From Vanessa cardui (Eukaryota; Arthropoda; Insecta; Lepidoptera; Nymphalidae), in assembly GCF_905220365.1 (NCBI RefSeq), contig NC_061124.1:14696501-14760500 (forward strand): a DNA stretch of 64,000 nt. The letters run 5' to 3'. The number at the start of each line of letters is the position of its first letter. Positions within the stretch are counted from its first letter, which is position 1. The notes under the pieces were generated by a model, which did no database searches, was not told where the DNA came from, and saw nothing but the letters and a program-made list of their open reading frames with translations. Of this stretch, positions 55,342 through 64,000 are shown piece after piece. Made by a program: the position numbers and the translations under genes.

Positions 55342-55659
55342 GAGCTGAGATGGCCCAGTGGTTATAACGCATGCATCTTAATCGACGATTTCGAGTCCAA
55401 GCACCACTATATATGCTTAATTTGTGTTTATAATTCACCTCGTGCTCGGTGGTGAAGGAAAACATCGTGAGGAATACTGCATGTGTCTAATTTAATCGAA
55501 ATTCTGACTCATGTGCCTTACACCAACCCGTATTGGTACAGCCTGGTGGAATATGTTCCAAACCCTAGGAGAGGTTTTCCTCATGATGAGAAAGCCAGGA
55601 AAAGGAGACCTTATCTTAGAAGTGGGAAATGTACAGGCTGTTACTTTACTTTACTTTTT
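55342..55659 (+). mobile_element. Metulj-like SINE with target duplication
   Basis: gagctgagatggcccagtgg start, damaged box B, tggtgaaggaaaacatcgtg, ccttacaccaacccgtattg, tail gttactttactttactttt. Flanks tagtataaca (55332-55341) and tagtgtaaca (55660-55669) match 9 of 10. About 25 extra bases (ggttttcctcatgatgagaa) sit in the 3' half. Confidence 0.85.
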
Positions 55660-55738
55660 TAGTGTAACATCTTTGATATTTTTAACAGTTTAAATTATAA
55701 CAGCAATATATTCAGAAGATAATTCGAAACAATAAATA

Positions 55739-55922
55739 AATTGGACAACATCACATACATTATTTTGATCTGGATATAAGTAACTAAAGTTGTGTTACGG
55801 AAAATCAGAAGTAACGACGTTATCACAAACACCCGGACCCAACTTTTTCTACGTAGACTCGGCCGGGAATCGAATCGAATACCCATGAAAACCGGCGTAC
55901 ACACGACGCGACAGCGGTCGTA
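55739..55922 (-). mobile_element. tRNA-headed SINE C
   Basis: attggacaacatcacataca, cggaaaatcagaagtaacga, cacaaacacccggacccaac, gtagactcggccgggaatcg, aaaaccggcgtacacacgac. The head is slightly damaged. Confidence 0.7.
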
Positions 55923-56957
55923 AACTCGACCATAGAGGACGTCTCGTCGTCAATTAATCATAAATCATTTATTTTCGAGTTCTGACATTTTTGTTAACTA
56001 TACAATCTTATCCGGAATTCGAGCAAAAATTAAGAGAATAATAATGCTAAAATATACGTGAATTTCGTTCAAAATTTAATTAAATTCCTTTAAGAAAACT
56101 TGGAATACATTTGTATCCTAAAGCGAATCAGATTCTGAAGTATTCCTTTGCTATGCTCCCCTTTTCTAACGCAAATACCACAACACACGAGTTCGTATCG
56201 GAATTATGAGTATGTTGGCAACAAGAGTGCTATACAATCAGCTTCACCAAATTGCGTTTGATTTTCAGCCAAAATAATATAATACGACTAAAAATGAAAC
56301 GACTGATTTGATACCCAAAATCAGCTGCTACAATGTTCGTATAATTAATTTTAAAGCAAGCTGATGTTCATGCAATTTTAAACAACTTTACTTAAATTAA
56401 ATTAAGATGTTTCCTGGAATTAAATTTGATATTAAATAGTATTAATACGTCACAAAAGTTATTAAAATTATTGATATATCTAGTTAGTGGAGATCAGTGT
56501 TTGGATACTAAAATACACTATAATGGACTTTCTGATGCTTATTTTCATGTAATTGGATTTTGAAAAGAAATATTTTCTGTAAGGGTAGCAATCATTTTTA
56601 ATCATAGCATTTATTCTGAAGTGTAAATTATAAATGTAATGATTGTATTTTGATTTTTAAGTACCAGATACAACAATATAACGAAGAACAATTGAGTGTT
56701 TTAAGAAGGATGCTAATCTGTTAAGCAATGTAATAGAACACCCAGTGTAACAAATAGAAATAATAATAAGAAAGTGACGTGCAGTCTTCCAAAATCTGTT
56801 GTTTTTGTCAAACGGATACCTATTTTATTTTTCTTACTTAGTTTTATTTATTGTACTAACATAATGGTAAGATGATTGTTATTAATAAAATGTACATATA
56901 AGTCTAAAATAAATGATTTGTTTTTATTCTTAAATATATATAACAATAACGTGGTCC
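55923..56957. other. No gene recognised
   Basis: AT-rich; no frame or repeat match. Confidence 0.4.
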
Positions 56958-57127
56958 TTCACAATGGGCCTCATGAGAAGGCTCAAGGTCACTGAGCCGA
57001 TGAGTACAGAAACAGAAACAGCTGGTAGCGGGCTGCACAAGCCCGGGCATTGTGGCGATCTTTGGGGTAGGCCTATGTCCAGCAGTGGATGTCCTTCGGC
57101 TGAAATAATGATGATGATGATATATAA
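56958..57127 (+). pseudogene. RTE-type LINE 3' end
   Basis: gagaaggctcaaggtcactg, cagctggtagcgggctgcac, gatctttggggtaggcctat, gtccagcagtggatgtcctt, then (gat)n at 57110-57122. The protein end YVQQWMSFG can be read in pieces, with frame changes. ORFs 56904-57155 and 56964-57218 are off-frame translations. Confidence 0.7.
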
Positions 57128-57644
57128 CAGAGAGAAGACATGGATCTGGAGACAAAATCGACAGCCAATAGATAGCTATGTATGTTATTCTTTTCCTTTA
57201 ACAATGATTAAAAGTTGATAAAAGTTTTAAATTCGGAATTCGAGATAGTTATTTCGAAAACGAACATTTATAGATCTCGGAAATGTTGGTATTGGAATTT
57301 GAAAATAATTAGATAGAAAAACATTTTCATACAATATAAACTCTCCCGATATGATGTAAAGGCTTCGTATGAATTATTCATGATTTTCGATAGCTTGGCA
57401 TCCTGCTTCGATTTTTCATTTATTCCATCGCTTATATTGTTATAGCAATAACGTATATTTTTAAGATAAGTTTCGATACTATAACAAAAATGTAGGACAT
57501 TGCTAGAAATATTTTTTTATGGAAATATATTTCTATTTTTGTAATTAAAATGATTTATAATTTAATAATGATACAAAAAAGACATATAATGCTGGGAAAA
57601 GAACCTTGGATTTACCGTGAGCTTGTAAGAGTTTGTTTGTTAAG
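57128..57644. other. No gene recognised
   Basis: AT-rich spacer. Confidence 0.4.
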
Positions 57645-57965
57645 GCGAAGTCACCATCGCCGATATACAAACTCATACTCAAATAACTTTATTCAACGTA
57701 GAAGCATTACATTTTCTTATTGATGGTCAAATTAAAGACTACCATCCGTTTGGAAAAAGGAACACCCTGACCTGAGAATACAGAGAAAATAAAAAATAAA
57801 GAGAATATATCGATATATTACATGAGCATTGTAAAAAGTATATCGATAATGCGGCACCAGCATGAAAAACTAAAATATTATGTCCCTTGTGTTTAGTGAC
57901 TGGCTCAATTATTCAAACCGAAATGCAACAAAAGTATGTGATTAGATGTTTCTCACCCAGACGCA
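57645..57965 (-). mobile_element. Retroposon B, decayed, split by a LINE tail
   Basis: Left piece gtcaccatcgccgatataca (57650-57670). Right piece from gcggcaccagcatgaaaaac through ttatgtcccttgtgtttagt to tctcacccagacgcacttcc (57848-57965). Confidence 0.5.
57676..57790 (-). mobile_element. LINE 3' tail of another family
   Basis: actcaaataactttattcaa, cttattgatggtcaaattaa, aagactaccatccgtttgga and ccctgacctgagaa. It resembles the inverted 3' tail of a lepidopteran LINE and lies inside retroposon B. Confidence 0.55.
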
Positions 57966-58084
57966 CTTCCAAATGACATATTACAATAAGTGTAAATACT
58001 TTTTACTTGTTACAATTTTGCTTAAAAAGTTAAAATATTTTTACTTGGGCATAAATATTAACTGGTTTTTTTTTACTTTAAGGA

Positions 58085-58265
58085 ATACTAGCAATATCCC
58101 AAATTAATGAAGCTTACTAATATTCATATTTACCCCACCTTTTAAGCTTATCACTTTTGATTGGTACGACGATAGCCCAAAGAGTCAGAATCGATCCTGC
58201 GACTTTTACATCGCTACGTGGCCCGTAAACCATTAAGCTATTGACGCTACAGGGCGCATTAAAAT
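58085..58265 (-). mobile_element. tRNA-headed SINE D
   Basis: On the minus strand: agcgtcaatagcttaatggt (box-A-like), cgggccacgtagcgatgtaa, gtcgcaggatcgattctgac (box-B-like), tctttgggctatcgtcgtac, then a body ending gggatattgctagtattcc. This is a third SINE family, distinct from Metulj-like and SINE C. Confidence 0.6.
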
Positions 58266-58634
58266 CGACTTACGGATTTGATTTATATCCAGTCCCTAAA
58301 TTGTATAAATGTACGAATTTCCGAGACCACTTGCTCAACTATTGTACCTACATTTGTATGACATCGTAGGTCAAATGCTTTATACTAAATTACGTTAAAT
58401 AAGAATACATTGTGACATAAGTCTGAAAATGTTTAAGGGTGCTTACAATGCAAAAGCAGCCTTCGGTTGGTACCGAGTAATCGATTAATGGACGACAAAT
58501 TGTGAACGCTGGAGAAGTGTATTTATTTAGTAGTTACAAAATAATTTCGTGCAAGTTAAAAGAAAAGTGCGTTTCAATATAAACTTTTCATCAAACTTTT
58601 GATTATAATATCTCAATGATTTAAGATTTGAAAG
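58266..58634. other. No gene recognised
   Basis: Moderately AT-rich; nothing supported. Confidence 0.4.
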
Positions 58635-58904
58635 AAGAGCCAATATGCCCAAATGGTTAGAACGCGTCCATCTTTACCGATGATTGCGGGTACGGGTATC
58701 CAGGCAAGCACCGCTGTATATTCATGTTCAAAATTTTTTAAATAATTCATCTCGGCGGTGATGGAAAACAACGTAGAAATTCCGCCACATCTATATTCTA
58801 TCAACCCGCATTAGAACAGCGTGGTGAATATGTTCCATCAAGGCAAGCAAGACCAAGGAGAGGAGGCTTCAGCTCAGCAGTGGGAAATTTACAGATTATT
58901 GTTG
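58635..58904 (+). mobile_element. Metulj-like SINE, worn
   Basis: agagccaatatgcccaaatg, gttagaacgcgtccatcttt, ggcaagcaccgctgtatatt, ctcggcggtgatggaaaaca, ccgcattagaacagcgtggt, cagcagtgggaaatttacag. The segment around the second third is shortened. Confidence 0.8.
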
Positions 58905-59449
58905 TTCTTGATATAAGATTGTTGAGAGATCTGATATTATAGACCACTTGGTCACTTGTACCAGTATTGACATTGTTGTGGTGAGTTTTGCCTGAGTTAG
59001 TGCGCATCGTTAATACACACGGGAAGCCAACTGTTGCCATATCTATTCAAATAGGATTAAATCATTCTGAAGAATAAATTAAAACTACTCAGAATTAAAA
59101 TTTTTAGTAACTTGCATAGAAGTCTTTAGCACTGGTTCATATAAATACTAATAAATGTGTGGCATTTTGGAGTAGATTTTGATAAATAGCATTGCTTTCT
59201 TTTGCATCGCAGTTTCAGTCGTTAAGTTTTGACTGTCATCGATACAAACTTGAATTGCTATTATTGAACGTAATACGTATAATAGTTAGTATGATTTGTT
59301 ATCAATTCATTTGTGTTACATTAGTTAGTAGTTTGTCAATAAGATTGGAATTCACTGATTTGAATCGGTTATTTAAGCTTACCAGCTTCCCCCCTTTTCA
59401 CAAGCTCACCTTTGAAGTAACTACTCGTATTTGTTCTGTATATCATTAC
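58905..59449. other. No gene recognised
   Basis: AT-rich; frames 59192-59476 (plus) and 59421-59693 (minus) lack domains. Confidence 0.4.
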
Positions 59450-59565
59450 ATATTATACAATAAAGTCTGTGTATGATTTTGATGCGGTTTTCATTAATAG
59501 ATAGGAATGGAGAGGAAAGATTTTTATAATATATGGACAATATAGTAAAGAAACACTGATCATTT
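59450..59565 (+). mobile_element. Helitron fragment
   Basis: atgattttgatgcggttttc, attaatagataggaatggag, tatggacaatatagtaaaga, aacactgatcattttta. This is the middle of the 684-937 family. Confidence 0.6.
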
Positions 59566-59569
59566 TTAG

Positions 59570-59650
59570 TGTTCCGTAGTCTACTAGGAACCCTTACAGT
59601 TTTGTTATGTCTGTCCGTCTGTCTGTCCTGGCTCGTTCTCGTTAAAAAGG
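59570..59650 (+). mobile_element. 'gttccgta' interspersed repeat fragment
   Basis: gttccgtagtctactaggaa, cccttacagttttgttatgt, (ctgtccgt)n. Similar to the repeat interrupted at 26352, in opposite orientation. Confidence 0.45.
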
Positions 59651-60149
59651 TATCATTTATTACAACAAAAATTGCCTTGAAACAATCAATCAAACCCCCC
59701 AGTATCGAGATATACTAATACAAAGTTAAAATTAGTGCATCCCCCCCCTTAACTTTTAAATTACTATTACAAGAATTCCGAAATATAATAATGTAATAAA
59801 GTCCTATTAATATTGAAAATACACACAAATACTTTGATTTGTTAATATATTTAAAACCGGATCCATTTCAATGTGTTCCAAGGCAAACAATACGTTCCTT
59901 ACATTATGAAGTAGTCAAACTCGTTTTAAAAGTACAAAACCTCTCTCAAATATAACTTTGCTAAGTAAATAGCTTAAAACGGAACATACAATCCCTGTAC
60001 AAGTCATTGTGACGTTTGACTTCACCGCGATGTTCCCTTAAACTTTAATGAACTCCCAAAACGCAGATCTGACTCGAAACGTGAATTATACATATTACTT
60101 TATACCGCGATACACGAAAATTGTTGGAGTTTTGTAATTATCTTTTTCA
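59651..60149. other. No gene recognised
   Basis: AT-rich with C-runs at 59694-59699 and 59741-59748. Confidence 0.4.
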
Positions 60150-60438
60150 ACAACAACAACAGCCTATAAATATCCCACTACTGGGCTAAGGCCTCCTCTC
60201 CTTGCGTGAAGGAAGTTTGGAACTTATTCCACCACGCTGTTCCAATGCGGGTTGGTGGAATACACATGTGGCGGAATTTCTATGAAATTAGACACATGCA
60301 GGTTTCCTCGCGATGTTTTCCTTCACCGAGATGAATTTATAAACACAAATTAAGCACATGAATATTCAGCGGTGCTTGCCTGTTAGAACCCGCAATCATC
60401 GGTTAAAATGCACGCGTTCTAACCACTGGGCCACCTTG
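60150..60438 (-). mobile_element. Metulj-like SINE
   Basis: (caa)n, cagcctataaatatcccact, tccaatgcgggttggtggaa, acatgtggcggaatttctat, gatgttttccttcaccgaga, aaccactgggccacctt. The ctcgtgctcgg block is shortened. Confidence 0.85.
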
Positions 60439-61049
60439 CCTCTATTTATCTTATCTTTTACATAGTTTTCAAATAATTCAATTTTAATCATTGGAATGTC
60501 CTTTCAGTAATCAAAAGACTTAATTACGCTTTTCATCATTTTCCATTCACGTTTTCTTTATTGGAAATGTATGAAACAAAAAAGGAAACAAAACAAACTA
60601 CTCCAAAGAGTGCTCTAATTAAATAAATTCTTTATAAAATTCTATATTATAAGATTTTCTTTAAATATTTTATCATTCAATTTAAAAAAGAAATAAAATA
60701 AATTAAGTAAACAAAATCTTTACAGTATAAATTTAATATCATTTTAACTATCGGTTCATAAATTACCGTGTGTTGTAATTGTGTCAATAAAACTTAAAAG
60801 AAAATACCAAACATTCTTCCAACTTATATTTGGAGTCGGGTCAATAAATACCAGAAAAAAAGCAATTCCAATATTTCATTCAATTTTTATAGCTGACGAG
60901 TAGCTGTGCCATCTGATGGCGAGTGATTGTCCATTGGAAACGAAAAGGAACAAAACAGTTTTTTGTATTGTTTTGCCCAAAGACCAAAAACCAATAAAAC
61001 TATTCCTTGTTATGAAGTTGCCATATAGCAATAAAGACTAAATAAATAA
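60439..61049. other. No gene recognised
   Basis: AT-rich. 60890-60945 (gtgccatctgatggcgagtg) may be a trace of retroposon B. Confidence 0.4.
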
Positions 61050-61259
61050 TATTTGACAACATCACATTACTCTGATTCCATTGTAAGTAGATAAAGCACT
61101 TGTGTTATCGAAAATCAGAAGTAACGACGGTAGCACAAACACCCATACCCAAGACGACATAGAAAACTATTTAATTTTCTACATCGAGTCGGCCGTCAAT
61201 CGAACCCTGGACGTCAAAGACGCATGAAAACCGGTGTACTCACTCGACCACAGAGGCCG
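61050..61259 (-). mobile_element. tRNA-headed SINE C
   Basis: gacaacatcacattactctg, agcacttgtgttatcgaaaa, cgacggtagcacaaacaccc, ctacatcgagtcggccgtca, ccggtgtactcactcgacca, cagagg. It directly abuts retroposon B at 61261. Confidence 0.75.
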
Positions 61260-61260
61260 A

Positions 61261-61555
61261 TTTTTTTTATGGTATTGGTTGGCGGACGTGCATATGGGCC
61301 ACCTGATGGTGAAGTGATCACCATTACCCATAGACAATGACGCTATAAGAAATATTAACTATTCCTTAAATCGTCAATGCGCCACCAACCTTGGGAACCA
61401 AGATATTATATCCCTTGTGCCTGTAGTTACACTGGCTCACTTACCCTTCAAACCGTACACATCAGTACTGAGTACTGTTGTTTGGCGGTAGAATATCTGA
61501 TGTGTGGGTGGTACCTACCCAGACGGGCTTGCACAAAGCCCCACCACCAAGTAAA
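61261..61555 (-). mobile_element. Poly-A retroposon B, good copy
   Basis: T-run, atggtattggttggcggacg, gggccacctgatggtgaagt, cgctataagaaatattaact, cttgggaaccaagatattat, ggcggtagaatatctgatgt, ggcttgcacaaagccccacc, accaagtaaa. The frame 61377-61598 is antisense. Confidence 0.8.
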
Positions 61556-61784
61556 GGATTACCAAGCTAACAACTACCAAAAAGTCGATAAAATATGACA
61601 ATCGCTCATGCCTTAAGCCCATCTGTTTTCGCAGCGAGACCGTTTCCGCAAAGTTCAATATCGTTAATGTAAATATTTGTCTACTAGCTTATTGCATAAA
61701 AATATTTACGAAAAATTGTATACCGCTTATAAAAATAATATCGAAAAAAATAACGAAAACTTTACTCTCAAAGACTATATAGAA

Positions 61785-62029
61785 TCACTTACATAGTATA
61801 AAACAAAGTTGCTTTCTCTGTCTCGATATCCCTATGTATGCTTAAATCTTTAAAACTACGCAAAGGATTTTGATGAGCCTTTTTTGATAGATAGAGTGAT
61901 TCGAGAGAAAGGTTTTTGTATATAAAACATGAACATATATTGTTCAAGCATTAATTTTAGAAGTTTGTAATGTGCTGTCGTAATTTAGTATTAGTTTTGC
62001 ATCGGTGCGAAGCCGGAGCGGATCGCTAG
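61785..62029 (+). mobile_element. Non-autonomous Helitron
   Basis: tcacttacatagtataaaac start, tgctttctctgtctcgatat, actacgcaaaggattttgat, tagagtgattcgagagaaag, tgcatcggtgcgaagccgga, gcggatcgctag|t end. The internal part before the terminal hairpin is shortened. Confidence 0.75.
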
Positions 62030-62703
62030 TATCTACAAAACTTACGTTATAGGCCGGGTATATCTTGCAACGACAAATCCCGTTGAAAAGTTTTGAGGCT
62101 TATTCTAATGCGCTATTCCAATGCGGGTTGTATATACTTGTGAAAGATTTTGATTCAATCGCATCCTATACAAGCAGGCCTTTACGAAGCGTCTCTGTTT
62201 TTAGGTCAAGATTTTATTCCCAAACCAAAATTTCAGTTCCTAATTTGAATGTTATATCGACTCCATCTCGACTCTTAAAGTATATTTAAATAGAAAAATT
62301 GTCTGTATTGACTTAGATAATTAGTGTCGGAGTGTGTTTGTTCAAAGGCAGTATTGTTTGATTTCCTTTTTTTACAATTCAATTCTATATTCAAAAAATG
62401 AAAAAACTACTTTGACATATTATACGAAAATCTTAAGGATATTTATATTAATCTTACATGCTAATAGCCGATTTTGTACCAGTGATTATGACGGTAGCTG
62501 CACATAAAAAGTCACTTAAAAAATCGGTTATAGTCTCATTTTGAAGAGCTTCAGCCGTAGATGTCCAAAAAATAAAGAGGATTCTTGATTGTAATTTATT
62601 ATATTATTATTATGTAACAGATAATTAATTATAGAGAACGGAAAATAGTTACCGGCCTCATAGAGAGCGACGCTGTGGCTGTATAAAAAAATGTAAATTG
62701 TCA
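62030..62703. other. No gene recognised
   Basis: 62105-62130 has a short SINE-like piece (cgctattccaatgcgggttg). The rest is AT-rich; the 74-residue frame 62065-62289 has no domain. Confidence 0.4.
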
Positions 62704-63069
62704 TGATTTTTTAAATATACTTATATAATTTTAATTGAAATAATAATATTTAGAAAGGTTTTGATTTTTAAATACGTTATTTTCATTGAATTAACATTTA
62801 TTAGTATAATTATTGATTCGGTTATCGACACCGTATAGTGGGACTCCCGTCACGTCCTCCCGTGGCGTGGTGCGGCGAGCTGGTACTGCCTGGCACGAGA
62901 AAAACAAAATGCGGCTGATTTTGAACGGGGAGTGGGGAAGTAAACTAGATTCAGAGATGGGCGATAAAAGGATATAATTAATATACAATAAGCGGATAAA
63001 TAATATATGTATCGATTGGTAAGGTAATATAGTGACATAAATTAATGTTATGTGAGTAGTTTTATTACA
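62704..63069 (+). repeat. Unclassified repeat F, copy 2
   Basis: Matches 43211-43574. GC-rich centre gtgggactcccgtcac, gtcctcccgtggcgtggtgc, ggcgagctggtactgcctgg. The minus-strand frames 62791-63171 and 62850-63038 cross it and are not conserved in copy 1. Confidence 0.7.
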
Positions 63070-63330
63070 AAATTTTTCAAATAGAGGTCGTCCGTTTACA
63101 ATGACATTCGCAAAAATCTGTTCAACAAACGCGAAGTTTCGCTTACGAGCTCTAGTATTGATTATTTTCATAGAAACAGTAACAAACGTGACGTAGACGC
63201 GACAAGAAAAGACAATCCTAAAACAATAGGTTTCCGACTCTGTGAAGTATCTTTCCCGGGAGTATTCGATTTTATAATAAAATGGAGAAAATTTACATTC
63301 AAAACTTAGAGCTAAAAGAAGTAATAATTG

Positions 63331-63622
63331 TAACGGCTTGCAACATGCACAGACTGTAAATTTCCCACTGCTATGCTAAGGCGTCCTCTCCCTTTGAGGA
63401 GACGGTTCGGAATATATTCCACCACGCTGCTCCAATGCGGGTTGGTGGATTTACATGTAGCACAATTTCGTTAAAATTAGATACATGCAGGTTTCCCCAC
63501 GATGTTTTCCTTCACCGTCGAGCACGAGGTCAATTATAAACACAAATTAAGCACAAGAAAATTCAGTTGTGCCTGGGTTTGAACACGCAATCATCGGTTT
63601 GAGTTGCAACTCGCGTGCTAAC
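63331..63622 (-). mobile_element. Metulj-like SINE
   Basis: gtaaatttcccactgctatg, ccaatgcgggttggtggatt, catgcaggtttccccacgat, gtcgagcacgaggtcaatta, gcaatcatcggtttgagttg. The box-A end is damaged. Confidence 0.85.
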
Positions 63623-64000
63623 GAGTTTATTAACGAAATATAATTATTTATATTTTATAATATGTATGATGAAATATTTGGGAGTATAGTTATTATTAAA
63701 ATTGTTTAAATTAAGAACTTGAGATACCGTTTTTTTTATTAATTTGTAATATTTATACCTACATATACCTAATTCAGCGCATTTTGAATAATTGAACAGT
63801 TATAGGTATTGTTGTTTTCTGTCGACTCACTATTAAATGACGAGTATTCTGAAATAAAACCATAACCCTAAAAAGTCAGTCAGAAGTTAGATATGCGCAG
63901 CATTAAAACTCTGAGCCTGGTGCCACTAGAGAACCATACCTAAAAGCATTTATAGCAGGAGGTCGATACATTTCGGTTTCCTATCTCGTGTACTTACCGA
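63623..64000. other. No gene recognised
   Basis: AT-rich to 63800, then more balanced DNA to the window end; nothing supported. Confidence 0.4.

Noticed and set aside
55090..55455. 121-residue plus-strand open frame
   Set aside because: It crosses a Helitron-like repeat, a spacer and the head of a SINE; there is no protein domain and the frame is not a conserved unit.
62791..63171. 126-residue minus-strand open frame
   Set aside because: It crosses repeat F and its flank. The equivalent frame is not open in the other copy at 43211.

Overview
This is a very AT-rich animal window that is almost entirely transposon-derived. It looks lepidopteran, probably a butterfly (Nymphalidae is my best guess). 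The evidence is about fourteen tRNA-headed SINEs of the type I know as Metulj from nymphalid genomes, a second tRNA-headed SINE, non-autonomous Helitrons ending in CTAG/T, RTE-type LINE tails ending in GATGATGA, and LINE tails ending in TTTGA repeats. These attributions come from memory of the families and were not searched. I find no convincing host gene, exon, rRNA or functional tRNA. The window reads as intergenic or intronic.

Layout. 1-1465 and 12064-13776 are two copies of a foldback repeat with a Helitron unit inside; 15202-15455 is a rearranged third copy. 3640-3860 is a palindromic Penelope-like (PLE) terminus. 6236-7447 is a decayed PLE with reverse transcriptase and GIY-YIG endonuclease remains and its terminal repeat. 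9559-9700 is another palindrome with the same kind of core. From 8 to 32 kb there are scattered SINEs, poly-A retroposons, Helitrons and LINE tails, several nested.

The best-defined object is an LTR retrotransposon at 32817-39722. It has 1.5-kb, nearly identical LTRs (TGTTAC...GTAACA), a 4-bp target duplication (gcgt), a polypurine tract, a Gag ORF with zinc knuckles and a retropepsin frame. Its pol stops at the very start of the reverse transcriptase region, and about 2 kb of two unrelated tandem-repeat arrays follow. It sits inside an older SINE whose two halves flank it. It is recent and must rely on another element for reverse transcriptase and integrase.

39.9-64 kb holds a decayed Jockey-like LINE reverse transcriptase (minus strand), more SINEs, retroposons and Helitrons, a 360-bp unclassified repeat in two copies (43.2 and 62.7 kb), and a perfect 59-bp segment duplicated 492 bp apart near 52.4/52.9 kb.

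No pathway or operon can be described: the genes seen are parts of selfish elements. Boundaries of old repeats are approximate (about 5-20 bp) unless a target-site duplication is quoted.
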